Shown one piece after another: positions 9,168 to 17,791 of a DNA stretch of 39,758 nt (the stretch's first letter is position 1; each line of letters starts with the position of its first letter). The notes under the pieces were generated by a model, which saw only the letters and a list, made by a program, of their open reading frames with translations, was not told the DNA's origin and did not search any database. The translations under genes were made by a program, and so were the position numbers. The stretch lies in assembly GCA_937921485.1 (NCBI GenBank), contig CAKZSV010000036.1, positions 1-39,758 on the forward strand, given 5' to 3'. The DNA is from an uncultured bacterium (GTDB taxonomy: Bacteria > Spirochaetota > UBA4802 > JAGODF01).

Positions 9168-10097
9168 ATGATGGAACATATACGGAAAATTCAGAACATC
9201 ATCGACGGCATCTCTTCCGATGAGAAAAACAGGGAGGGCGGTATTTTTCTGAATACAATCAAAAACGAATTCATCACCTTCCCCGGGTCCATCACCGTGC
9301 CGAAAATACCCGTCAAAGAGCTTACCTGCGACATCGCAGCCGAAATGGTGAAAGAATTGCGTTCGTTTTTCCCGGAATTCTTCATTGGACACCGGATACT
9401 CATGAAGCGTAAACCGGAGGCAGATGTTCACAGTGTGCAATTCTACCGGCCGATTGGCGGGAAGGCACTTAGCTTTGTGCATTTTTTCAAAATTGACCTC
9501 CGCTTCGGCGGCGATTCGAGCAACATCGTTGAAAAAGGCGATACGGCAAGCTACCCTTCATACCTGACCAACAGAATGTATTATAAATCGCGGATTGTGC
9601 CGGCTGAAAAAATTGAAGAGAACGATTTCAGCGCATTTCGCCTTCTGGACTCAATTGAAGTCAGTTCGGATATGCGCAGGCATACCTTTGCCATGTTCGA
9701 TGAGGTGAGCATGAAGGATGAAAATAAAAAGCTTCAGGAACTCATCGATCAGAGAATATTCGCCACTTCGCAGCAGCTCTATCCTTTTTTCGTGTTCGAT
9801 TTTTTCACTTCCTGCCTGAATGTTCCGCATCCGACTGAACGGGAGATTGAAAAGGCGGTTGAGATTTTTGAACCGGTGTTTCTGTACTTCTCGGGACGAT
9901 ATCGAGGCGAAATTGCCGGCGGTGCGGAAAAGGCACTTGCGCTGCATCCGTCGGCTTTTGTTATTAACGGGAAGGATAGTGCGCTGTCGGCACAATTTTT
10001 AGATGAAATGAAGCGCTACTTCGCACGGTATAAAATCATTCGCGATGATGACCTCGCGCTTCGCGGCTGGTGGAAGCTTGCGGTTGCATCGCTATGA
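9168..10097 (+). CDS. Conserved-looking hypothetical cytoplasmic protein
   Basis: About 309 residues with no signal peptide, membrane segment or motif I recognise. Composition is that of a real soluble protein: helical and charged, with aromatic runs such as FFPEFFIG, LYPFFVFDFFTSC and RGWWKLAVASL. The ATG at 9168 is chosen; a TTG at 9135 would add 11 residues, and the next codon (9171) is also ATG. No strong Shine-Dalgarno sequence supports any of them. A 13-bp palindrome CTGCAC-G-GTGCAG ends five bases before the start. It is divergent from the acyltransferase gene and convergent with the DUF4954 gene, overlapping its stop by 6 bp. Function unknown. Confidence 0.7.
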   Translation: MMEHIRKIQNIIDGISSDEKNREGGIFLNTIKNEFITFPGSITVPKIPVKELTCDIAAEMVKELRSFFPEFFIGHRILMKRKPEADVHSVQFYRPIGGKALSFVHFFKIDLRFGGDSSNIVEKGDTASYPSYLTNRMYYKSRIVPAEKIEENDFSAFRLLDSIEVSSDMRRHTFAMFDEVSMKDENKKLQELIDQRIFATSQQLYPFFVFDFFTSCLNVPHPTEREIEKAVEIFEPVFLYFSGRYRGEIAGGAEKALALHPSAFVINGKDSALSAQFLDEMKRYFARYKIIRDDDLALRGWWKLAVASL

Positions 10098-12023
10098 CAC
10101 GTGTGCGCATTTCCTTATCAGTTCATGCACCCGGGCGATTTCACTTTTCATCTTTTCCCATGTTTCGATGATGAACGGGTCATCCTTCGCGGCTCCGTGG
10201 GTATATTGGTAATCTGGAATAATGCGCGCTCCCCGGCCGTCATCCCTTTCTTTTGAAAGCTGTATGTTGTGGGCAACACGCTCGTGCATCTCCGCAAGGC
10301 GCTTGAGATTTTCAATCGGGTTTCGTGCCGCATGCCCCTCGTCGTGAAGGAGCTTTCGAACGTATTCCCAATCAGAATCTTCGGTTTCCCTTGAGTATAT
10401 TTCAGAAAGTAGATTCCCTTCTCCCTGTAGTACGAGCCGATTGATTCTTTCGCACAGGCTTCGAAGCAGGTAATATTCGATATAGTAGTCATAGGCATCG
10501 ATACCGGCTTTACGGTTTCTCTCAAGGAGATAATTTTTCCCCAAACCGTGTATATCCCCCGAGATATAGACCGGTTTGGTCTCATGCACGCCTTTCAGTC
10601 GGTTTCGCGCGATGACCATCCGATCGATGATTTCCGGGCGGAAAACTTCGAAAACTAACCCGGTGCGCCGCGCAAGGTTTCGGCGGCGAAATTTATTTTC
10701 ATTGCGCATGATTGCATAAATACCGTGTGTCAGCACCCATCCCGGCAGAATTTCGTTATGTGCTGAAGAAAGCCCCGGATAGGTTATCGACGGTTTATTG
10801 ATGAGCGAAAAAGGGAACTCCACGCGCTGGGGAAGCGCATTCACACCCGTGGCGATGATGGAATAAGGCGAGTCGGAGTAATCGGCAGGAAATTTTATGT
10901 TGACCCCGAGTCCGAAGAAAAGTCCTTCTCCGCAGATGATTTCCTGATCCGGCGCCTTGCCGGTGTGGTTGGAGCCGACGTTTGCACCATAGCCGACATT
11001 CCCCTTGCCCTCGGGCCACAGCGCCGCGATGAGAAGCGCCTGATGGTGAAAGCCCACGAAAGGCCCAACGAGCGACGAGGTGATCTCGCCTTCGGCCACT
11101 CCGGAATTGGGGCCAATGATGCTGTGTGCCGCTTTCCCGTGGCGCTCGACGTGGCTGTGTTCAAGCAGAAGCGAACTTTCCACAATGGCATGGGTGGTGA
11201 CATGCCCGCCCCACTGAATGCAGGAATTGCGCACAATGGCGCCGTGGCTGATTTCAGCGGGTTCATCTTCCGAAGATAACACCGTAACGTTTTCCAAAAG
11301 GACGGCGCCGTCTATGCGTGCATGCTGCCCGATGAAGCAATCGCGCAATTGCTGTGTGTTTTTTACAATGGCGTTATTTTGCAGCACCGAAAAAGGCAAA
11401 CGGCATTTCTCTAAATAGTCCCGCACAAAGAGTTCGTATTCGCCGAGAAATTCAGCGTCGTATCGTTCCATTGCAACGGCGATAGCGAGGGGCAATGAAA
11501 GTTCCGCATAGGATAATACTTCTCTGCCACCTGTTTCAATTCCCACGGCGATTTCAATTCCGTTTCCAAAAGATGCCTCTTCTCCAGTGGTGATTGAGCC
11601 ACAGTTGATAATTGCAGAGCGTTCGCAGATGAGCGCATGCGAAACGATGTGTGCCGATGATATGAGGCATCCATTGCCAATTTCGGATGAAATGATGGTG
11701 CTGTTATGCATGCACGAGGGGAGAGCAACACCGGGTTCGATTTCAATTTCAGTGTCGCCAATTTTTCCGATCACGCATTTGCCGGAAAAGGCACAGTGGG
11801 AGATATTGTCAGGAATGAAATCATGGGTCACTAAAACGAGGCTCCAATCCTGACAGCGGTTGCCACGGCCTTCAAGCAAGGATATTTCACCAGCGTTAAG
11901 AGGTCGAACGCTTTGGCCGAAAAGCCTGCTCTGGTGAGCCGAATCGCGGCATCGGGCGCAGAAGCGCAGAAAATCCGATGCATTTCTCATCTGCTGCGCA
12001 AGCGTTAAAAGCTCATGGGGCAT
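10092..12023 (-). CDS. DUF4954-family protein with beta-helix repeats
   Basis: The protein has 643 residues. The central region (about 80-430) holds irregular hexapeptide-like repeats typical of left-handed beta-helix nucleotidyl- and acyltransferases: LISSAHIVSHALIC, VVSHA-type turns, GAIVRNSCIQWGGHVTTHAI and SIIGPNSGVAEGEITSSLVGP. The C-terminal part is helical (GLGKNYLLERNRKAGIDAYDY). The organisation matches DUF4954 proteins as I remember them. Such proteins resemble sugar-nucleotide pyrophosphorylases but have no assigned reaction. The start at 12023 follows GGAGAC by 6 bases; 46 further in-frame codons upstream lack this. It sits alone, divergent from the histidine kinase. Confidence 0.65.
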   Translation of the reverse strand: MPHELLTLAQQMRNASDFLRFCARCRDSAHQSRLFGQSVRPLNAGEISLLEGRGNRCQDWSLVLVTHDFIPDNISHCAFSGKCVIGKIGDTEIEIEPGVALPSCMHNSTIISSEIGNGCLISSAHIVSHALICERSAIINCGSITTGEEASFGNGIEIAVGIETGGREVLSYAELSLPLAIAVAMERYDAEFLGEYELFVRDYLEKCRLPFSVLQNNAIVKNTQQLRDCFIGQHARIDGAVLLENVTVLSSEDEPAEISHGAIVRNSCIQWGGHVTTHAIVESSLLLEHSHVERHGKAAHSIIGPNSGVAEGEITSSLVGPFVGFHHQALLIAALWPEGKGNVGYGANVGSNHTGKAPDQEIICGEGLFFGLGVNIKFPADYSDSPYSIIATGVNALPQRVEFPFSLINKPSITYPGLSSAHNEILPGWVLTHGIYAIMRNENKFRRRNLARRTGLVFEVFRPEIIDRMVIARNRLKGVHETKPVYISGDIHGLGKNYLLERNRKAGIDAYDYYIEYYLLRSLCERINRLVLQGEGNLLSEIYSRETEDSDWEYVRKLLHDEGHAARNPIENLKRLAEMHERVAHNIQLSKERDDGRGARIIPDYQYTHGAAKDDPFIIETWEKMKSEIARVHELIRKCAHVS

Positions 12024-12291
12024 AGTCTGTCTCCAATTCGGGAGATGCGAGCAGTTTTTTTCCTGTTTGTCAATCGCAATATTTGCGGTGGGGGAAATAT
12101 GCGTTGACGGTGGCGCAATTGCATGAATAACAGTGCAAGACTTCGAGAATGATGCGTGCAATGACAGGGAACCAATTTCTCATTAATATTTTATTTTCTT
12201 GCGAAAATGAATTGATTTTTTTGATTAGAAAGGTGCTGTGTATACGTACAGAATGTTGCAGATTATTTGCCGGGGTAATGGATAACGGATT

Positions 12292-14538
12292 ATGAGCCTA
12301 TGGGCGCTTGCGCATTTTTTCTCGTGTATCGTCAATCTATTCATGGCGATGTATATTCTCTGGAAAAACAGACGCAGAATACTCAACTGGCTGTGCGCCA
12401 CGATCGTCTTTCTCTTCTCCCTCTGGAGCTTCGGCACCACCTTTATGCGCAATACAGCTATTGCGGAAAGCACTGCAAGTACTTTTAATAACATCGCGGC
12501 AATCGGCTGGATTGGTTTTAGCGCTTTCTTTCTGCTATTTGCGCTGCAGTTTCGGGATGATACCACACCGCGAAAAAATAGAAACACAAGTTGGTTATTC
12601 CGGCTTGCTTTCCTGATTATACCAGCTGTCTTTATCGCCCTGCAGTTTCATGGTTTGTTCATGCGCGATTACCGGTTCGAGCCGTACGGCTGGGTTGGCG
12701 TGTGGCCATCTTCGGTTGTAACAGTATATTTTTATTTGTATTATGCCGGTTTTATGATTGCCAGCCTGATTATCATACACCGCGTGCGCAGAAAAACACC
12801 ACGCGCTTTAGTGCGGAAACAAGCCGGTTTGCTCATCATTTCGGTAGTGATTTCAATGATTTTAGGTTCTGTTGCAAGCATTGTTCTGCGCCATGCGGGA
12901 ATTTACTCCGTGCCTCCTCTGGGCGATGTCTTTACAGTGATTTTCGCTGCGGGCCTTTTTTATGCAACAGTCCGCTACAGGCTGTTTGAATTCAGCCCGG
13001 CCTCGGTTGCGAATAGAATTTTGGATACCATGACCGACGGCCTTCTCCTCATCGACACCAGGGGAAAGATCGTTGAGTGCAACCCCGCGCTTTTAAACAT
13101 GCTCGGGTACAGCCACGATGAATTGCTGCATAAAAAATTTACCACCATCATCCCCGAACGCATTTTTAATTCAAGCTATATAAAAGAGCTCTTGCGGAAT
13201 GAATCTTTTGCAGACAGAAAAGGCAGCTTGCTTGCGAAAGACGGCAGAGAAGTACCTGTCCTCGCGTCCGCAGGAGTGATTAAAGATGAAGATGAGGTTG
13301 CCGGCTTTGTGCTGGTCGTCCACGATTACACGGAACTGGAAAAAGCGCAGGAGGAACTCATCTTCGCCCGGGATGCGGCTGAGGCGGCAAACCGCGCGAA
13401 AAGTGCGTTCCTCGCAAACATGAGCCATGAAATCCGTACCCCGCTGAATGCAATACTCGGTTTTGCCCAGCTTTTGATGACGGCTGAAAATGAACCGCAA
13501 AAAAAAGAAAAGCTTTCAATCATTATGCAGTCGGGAGAAAACCTGCTTCGAATCCTCAATGACATACTGGATTTTTCTCGCATAGAAGCAGGCAAAATTG
13601 ACCTTTTCGAAATAGATTTTTCTATTGAAGAGATGTGCCGGCAACTCGTATCGATGTTTTCAATCCGCGCTGAAGAAAAAGGTATCACATTTGAAGCTAT
13701 TAATATCAGCAGCGCATTTCCGCGTGTCCGCGGCGATAAGCAGCGCGTTATGCAAATTGTATCGAACCTGCTGGATAATTCCATCAAGTTCACGGAAAAA
13801 GGACACGTGAAGCTTGAATACGGGTTTGAAAATGGAAAGGTTATTTTCCGGGTCATCGATACGGGGATAGGGATACCCTCTGAAAAACAATTTGCGATTT
13901 TCCAGCCCTTCGACCAGGTGGACCCTTCAATCACGCGACGATATGGCGGTGCGGGGCTCGGATTGGCGATTGTGCGGCAGCTGGTCGAGATGATGCACGG
14001 AACAATTGAGTGCAAGAGTGTGGAAGGCAAAGGCACGAAATTTACTGTCATGCTGCCTCTGGCGGTAGGCCAGTCAGAAGAAGAGATTCCCCACGTCAAT
14101 GCAACGCAACCGGATGCGAGGAGTCACGAGCAAAAACCTGTGAGCGCCTTAAAAGTGCTTGTGGTGGAAGATAATGATTTAAACCAGAAACTTTTATGCC
14201 GACTGTTAGAAATGCTTGAAATGGAGTTTGATGCTGCCTTTAATGGGAAGGAGGCACTTGAAAAGCTTGAAAGTGCGTGGAACGAAAATCGCCCCTTTGA
14301 CCTGGTGTTGCTCGATATTCAGATGCCGGTGATGGATGGTCTGGAATGCATCGCAGAAATCAGGGCTCATCAAAAGTACAAGAGCCTTTTTGTGGTTGCG
14401 CTGACCGCTCATGCGCTTCTTGGGGATGCGGAAAGCCTGAAATCTTCTGGATTCGATGAGTATATGTTAAAACCCATCGATATCAATGATTTTTTCCAGC
14501 GGATGAAATCGTTCGCAGAAACAATACGTCAGAGTTAA
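12292..14538 (+). CDS. Hybrid sensor histidine kinase with 7TM, PAS, HisKA, HATPase and receiver domains
   Basis: Inner-membrane signalling protein of 748 residues. Residues 1-225 contain about seven hydrophobic segments, like the 7TM sensor module of histidine kinases. A PAS domain follows (about 237-350; ILDTMTDGLLLIDTRGKIVE). The dimerisation/phosphoacceptor motif FLANMSHEIRTPLNAILGF places His at 379. The ATPase domain has DNSIKFTEKG, DTGIGIP and GGAGLGLAI. A C-terminal receiver (about 620-745) has LVVEDN and LLDIQMPVMDG with phosphoacceptor Asp675, a Thr (VALTAHA) and Lys (LKPI). All catalytic residues are present, so it should autophosphorylate and relay internally. No separate response regulator or HPt gene is adjacent, so the output is unknown. 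Confidence 0.95.
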   Translation: MSLWALAHFFSCIVNLFMAMYILWKNRRRILNWLCATIVFLFSLWSFGTTFMRNTAIAESTASTFNNIAAIGWIGFSAFFLLFALQFRDDTTPRKNRNTSWLFRLAFLIIPAVFIALQFHGLFMRDYRFEPYGWVGVWPSSVVTVYFYLYYAGFMIASLIIIHRVRRKTPRALVRKQAGLLIISVVISMILGSVASIVLRHAGIYSVPPLGDVFTVIFAAGLFYATVRYRLFEFSPASVANRILDTMTDGLLLIDTRGKIVECNPALLNMLGYSHDELLHKKFTTIIPERIFNSSYIKELLRNESFADRKGSLLAKDGREVPVLASAGVIKDEDEVAGFVLVVHDYTELEKAQEELIFARDAAEAANRAKSAFLANMSHEIRTPLNAILGFAQLLMTAENEPQKKEKLSIIMQSGENLLRILNDILDFSRIEAGKIDLFEIDFSIEEMCRQLVSMFSIRAEEKGITFEAINISSAFPRVRGDKQRVMQIVSNLLDNSIKFTEKGHVKLEYGFENGKVIFRVIDTGIGIPSEKQFAIFQPFDQVDPSITRRYGGAGLGLAIVRQLVEMMHGTIECKSVEGKGTKFTVMLPLAVGQSEEEIPHVNATQPDARSHEQKPVSALKVLVVEDNDLNQKLLCRLLEMLEMEFDAAFNGKEALEKLESAWNENRPFDLVLLDIQMPVMDGLECIAEIRAHQKYKSLFVVALTAHALLGDAESLKSSGFDEYMLKPIDINDFFQRMKSFAETIRQS

Positions 14539-14592
14539 TAATAGCGAAGCTTACTAATTTCAAATGAATAAGATGTTCAGGGCGGAAACAGT

Positions 14593-14637
14593 TTGACCGA
14601 TACATATTATAGTGCTATAATTATAGCATCAATATGT
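14593..14637 (+). promoter_or_regulatory. Promoter with a palindromic -10 region upstream of the MBL-PBP operon
   Basis: TTGACC (14593-14598), a 17-bp spacer and a perfect TATAAT (14616-14621) make a near-consensus promoter. The -10 is at the centre of a 16-bp perfect palindrome TGCTATAATTATAGCA (14613-14628), flanked by a second inverted pair ACATATT (14602-14608) and AATATGT (14631-14637). A repressor dimer here would cover the -10. The same palindrome also offers TATAAT on the minus strand. Confidence 0.7.
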
Positions 14638-14657
14638 GTTGAAGAAATATACACATA

Positions 14658-15515
14658 ATGAAAAAAAAAGAACACGCGATTGAAATAACATTCTGGGGAG
14701 TCCGAGGCTCTATTCCGACTCCCGGCAAGGAATTCATTAAATACGGCGGAAATACTCCCTGTGTTGAAGTGCGCTGCGGCGGCACCATTCTCATCTTTGA
14801 TGCAGGCACCGGCATGCGGGCGCTTGGAAAATCCCTTCTTCGCCAGTTCGACGGGAAATCAATGGAGCTTCATCTCCTTTTCAGCCACACGCACTGGGAC
14901 CATATTCAGGGCTTTCCGTTTTTCGAGCCGGCATACCACAGAGGAAATATCATCAATCTGTATGGAGGGAACAGCGTATCAGAACTTGAAAAGCTCATCC
15001 TTGGCCAGATGGACCGTGAATATTTTCCGGTTACGCTTTTTGAACTGGGGTCGCAGCTGAATTTCAAAACTCTTTCGCAAAACCCTTTCTACATCAACGA
15101 CGTGAAAATCTACTATACCTATCTTTTTCATCCAGGGCTTTCGCTTGGGTACAGGGTTGAATACCACGGAAAAGTCTTCGTGTATGCAACCGACAATGAA
15201 ATTCTCACCGAGCCTGAAATGGAAGGCTATAATGAAAAGAACATGGAAAACCTGATTAAAAACGCCGATATTTTAGTCGCGGAATGCCAGTACACCGAAG
15301 AAGAATACGTGAAAAAAGTCGGTTGGGGGCATTCTTCAATCGAACAGGTGGTGAGAATCGGGAAAATGTTCGGCGTGAAAAATCTCTTCACGTTTCATCA
15401 CGACCCCATGCGCACCGACAAAGAACTTGAAGTGATGATAAAAAGGGCACGAAAAATTTCCGGGAAAAACCTCAAGGTGTATGCCGCGAAAGAAAGCATG
15501 ACGTTTAAAGTATAA
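14658..15515 (+). CDS. MBL-fold metallo-hydrolase (GVRGSIPTPG type)
   Basis: The 285-residue cytoplasmic protein has the metallo-beta-lactamase metal-binding signature SHTHWDH, a downstream GHSS and FHHDP, and the N-terminal FWGVRGSIPTPG-KYGGNTPCV block typical of a subgroup often annotated as phosphodiesterase- or ribonuclease-Z-like. This supports a two-metal hydrolase of a phosphodiester or related bond. The substrate is not known. It is the first gene of a tight operon: five bases separate it from the PBP1A gene, and a strong palindromic promoter lies just upstream. Co-transcription with PBP1A hints at a link to envelope signalling, which is inference only. Confidence 0.88.
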   Translation: MKKKEHAIEITFWGVRGSIPTPGKEFIKYGGNTPCVEVRCGGTILIFDAGTGMRALGKSLLRQFDGKSMELHLLFSHTHWDHIQGFPFFEPAYHRGNIINLYGGNSVSELEKLILGQMDREYFPVTLFELGSQLNFKTLSQNPFYINDVKIYYTYLFHPGLSLGYRVEYHGKVFVYATDNEILTEPEMEGYNEKNMENLIKNADILVAECQYTEEEYVKKVGWGHSSIEQVVRIGKMFGVKNLFTFHHDPMRTDKELEVMIKRARKISGKNLKVYAAKESMTFKV

Positions 15516-15520
15516 CCGGC

Positions 15521-17776
15521 ATGAAAATCCGTTTTCGAACCATCATCATCGCCCTTCTTTTGGTGCTTTTCATGGTGCCGTTTCTGTATTTTTCGATTGT
15601 GTATCACGAGGCATACGAGATTATCAGAAATCTTCCTGTTTATCAACCGAACCTTCCCACGCAGATTTTTGATGAAAAAGGCGAACGCATTTCTGAATTG
15701 TACGATGAACACCGGAGGGTGGTGTCAATACAAGAGCTCCCCGCGCATGTATATGAAGCTTTCGTAGTGGTGGAAGATCGGAACTTTTACCGGCATTTCG
15801 GCTTTGATGTTCTTTCAATAGCGCGTGCGCTTATCATTGACCTGATTACCGGTGAATTCCGGCAGGGAGGTTCCACCATCACGCAGCAGCTTGTGAAGCG
15901 GCTCTATACCGGGGGAGAAAAAACATTTCGCAGAAAAATCATCGAGCTTCTCATTGCGAGGGAATTTGAAAGGCGGTATAGCAAACTCGAAATTCTTGAG
16001 ATGTACCTGAATATGATTTATTTCGGGCATGGGGCGTATGGCATAAATTCTGCAGCGCATTTTTTCTTCGGATGCGAAGCGAAAAGTCTCACGGCAATGC
16101 AGGCCTGCGTGCTGGCATCGCTCACCACTGCGCCAAACCGACTCTCGCCCATACGCAATCCCGAAGCGGCCTATGATCGGAGCAGACAGGTGCTGATAAA
16201 ACTTGCTGCCGCGGGAATTATAGAAAGGCAAGAAGCGGCGCGGCAATTCGAATCATTCTGGACGGCATATCTCGAGGAACTGCGGGATCGATACCCGACT
16301 CTCACCGTCCGGCATAGAACTGATGACCGTGCGCCGTATTTCACCGAATATGTCCGAAGAGAGCTGGTAAAAAAATTCGGCGCAGACAAAGTGTATCGAG
16401 GCGGACTTAAAGTCTATACCACGCTTGATTTGCGCTGTCAGCATGCCGCCCATGACGTGATGGCGGCAGGGCTTTCCCTCCAGGATAAAATTTCAGTCGC
16501 CTATAACAGGAGCGTATTCAATCATTTCGAAAAGAACTACGCAAAAAAATACCTGAAGCTCAACCGCATTTCCAAAAAGGAACTCCCGTCGCTCATTTCG
16601 CTGTATCGAACCTTAAAAGATGAACTTATCGACGAACTGATGGTGTTTTCTGAGCTTTTTTCCGCAGACGAAGTTTCCGAAACTGTGAAAAGCTTCAATG
16701 AAGAATATGAATGGTTCAGATCATCCGGGAAAACGGAAGGTGCGCTTGTTGCCATAGACCCATTCACCGGCGGAATAATTGCAATGGTGGGCGGCAGCGG
16801 GTTTACTCCATCAAACCAGCTTAACCGTGCGGCACAGGCGCGAAGACAGCCCGGATCCGCGTTCAAGATTTTTGTATGGGGAGCGGGTATCGCGGAGCGC
16901 ATCATCACCGCCGCGACGCCCTTTTTCGATATTTCCACCGAGGATATGGAGCCCTACATCGAATGGCATCCGCGCAATTACGATAAAAAAACCCGGGGAC
17001 TTGTTCTGGCCAGAAAGGCTCTTGCGCTGTCGCTTAATATCATTTCTGTTCAAATATACGACAAGGTTGGCGGCGAACGTATATGGCAGTTTGCCTCGCG
17101 GCTCATGAATCTGCCGAAAAGCCGCTTTCAGATTGATCCGACACTTGCGATGGGCACATCCGAACTCACGCCTCTTGAACTCACGGTAGGGGTGAGCGCG
17201 TTCGCCAACGGAGGTTACCGGGTCACCCCATTTGCGATACAAAAAGTCATCGATAATGATGGCAAAGTGCTGTACGATAGGTCGAAAGACTTGCCGGAAA
17301 GTAAAAGAGTGACGTCCGCAGAAGCGGCATTTATCATGACCGAACTTCTAAAAGAGGTGGTGACCAGCGGTACGGCATCCTATGCAGTGCGTCGAGTAGC
17401 AGGCCTGGGAACACCGGCTGCCGGAAAGACCGGAACCAATACCGCCTTTCGCGACGCGTGGTTTACCGGTTTCACTCCTTTCCTTGCCGCGACGGTCTGG
17501 GTGGGTTGCGATGTTCCGCGGTTTTCGCTCGGATATCATCAGAGCGGTGCCGCGGTAGCAGCACCTCTGTGGGGTGATTTTATGCGCAGAGTATCGTCGT
17601 TTAGAAAATGGAGAAATTTTCCCGGAAAACCGGACGGTGTGATAATGGAACGCGTGTGCTCCCAGACAGGGCTTCTTCCCGCAGCCGGCTGTCCGGTAAT
17701 TCAAGAGTATTTTATTCGAGGAACAGAACCAAAGGAGTCGTGTTCCGGAACTCACGATACCGAAGAAACAATCTGA
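15521..17776 (+). CDS. Bifunctional class A penicillin-binding protein (PBP1A type)
   Basis: Inner-membrane peptidoglycan synthase with glycosyltransferase and transpeptidase domains, 751 residues. An N-terminal anchor (about residues 7-28) is followed by the GT51 domain with VVVEDRNFYRHFGFD (catalytic Glu85) and QGGSTITQQLVKRLY. The transpeptidase domain carries SxxK at PGSAFKIF (Ser446, Lys449), SLN (LSLNIIS) and KTGT (636-639). A short Cys-containing tail follows. All active-site motifs are intact. ATG at 15521 lies five bases after the MBL gene; the zinc-ribbon gene starts 15 bases downstream, so these three genes are one operon. Confidence 0.95.
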   Translation: MKIRFRTIIIALLLVLFMVPFLYFSIVYHEAYEIIRNLPVYQPNLPTQIFDEKGERISELYDEHRRVVSIQELPAHVYEAFVVVEDRNFYRHFGFDVLSIARALIIDLITGEFRQGGSTITQQLVKRLYTGGEKTFRRKIIELLIAREFERRYSKLEILEMYLNMIYFGHGAYGINSAAHFFFGCEAKSLTAMQACVLASLTTAPNRLSPIRNPEAAYDRSRQVLIKLAAAGIIERQEAARQFESFWTAYLEELRDRYPTLTVRHRTDDRAPYFTEYVRRELVKKFGADKVYRGGLKVYTTLDLRCQHAAHDVMAAGLSLQDKISVAYNRSVFNHFEKNYAKKYLKLNRISKKELPSLISLYRTLKDELIDELMVFSELFSADEVSETVKSFNEEYEWFRSSGKTEGALVAIDPFTGGIIAMVGGSGFTPSNQLNRAAQARRQPGSAFKIFVWGAGIAERIITAATPFFDISTEDMEPYIEWHPRNYDKKTRGLVLARKALALSLNIISVQIYDKVGGERIWQFASRLMNLPKSRFQIDPTLAMGTSELTPLELTVGVSAFANGGYRVTPFAIQKVIDNDGKVLYDRSKDLPESKRVTSAEAAFIMTELLKEVVTSGTASYAVRRVAGLGTPAAGKTGTNTAFRDAWFTGFTPFLAATVWVGCDVPRFSLGYHQSGAAVAAPLWGDFMRRVSSFRKWRNFPGKPDGVIMERVCSQTGLLPAAGCPVIQEYFIRGTEPKESCSGTHDTEETI

Positions 17777-17791
17777 TAACCGCAAAAGAAT

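Noticed and set aside
17342..17353. GAACTTCTAAAA, a 12-base match to the repeat's left end, inside the PBP1A gene
   Set aside because: It encodes a normal PBP segment (TELLKEVV) and the match does not extend on either side.
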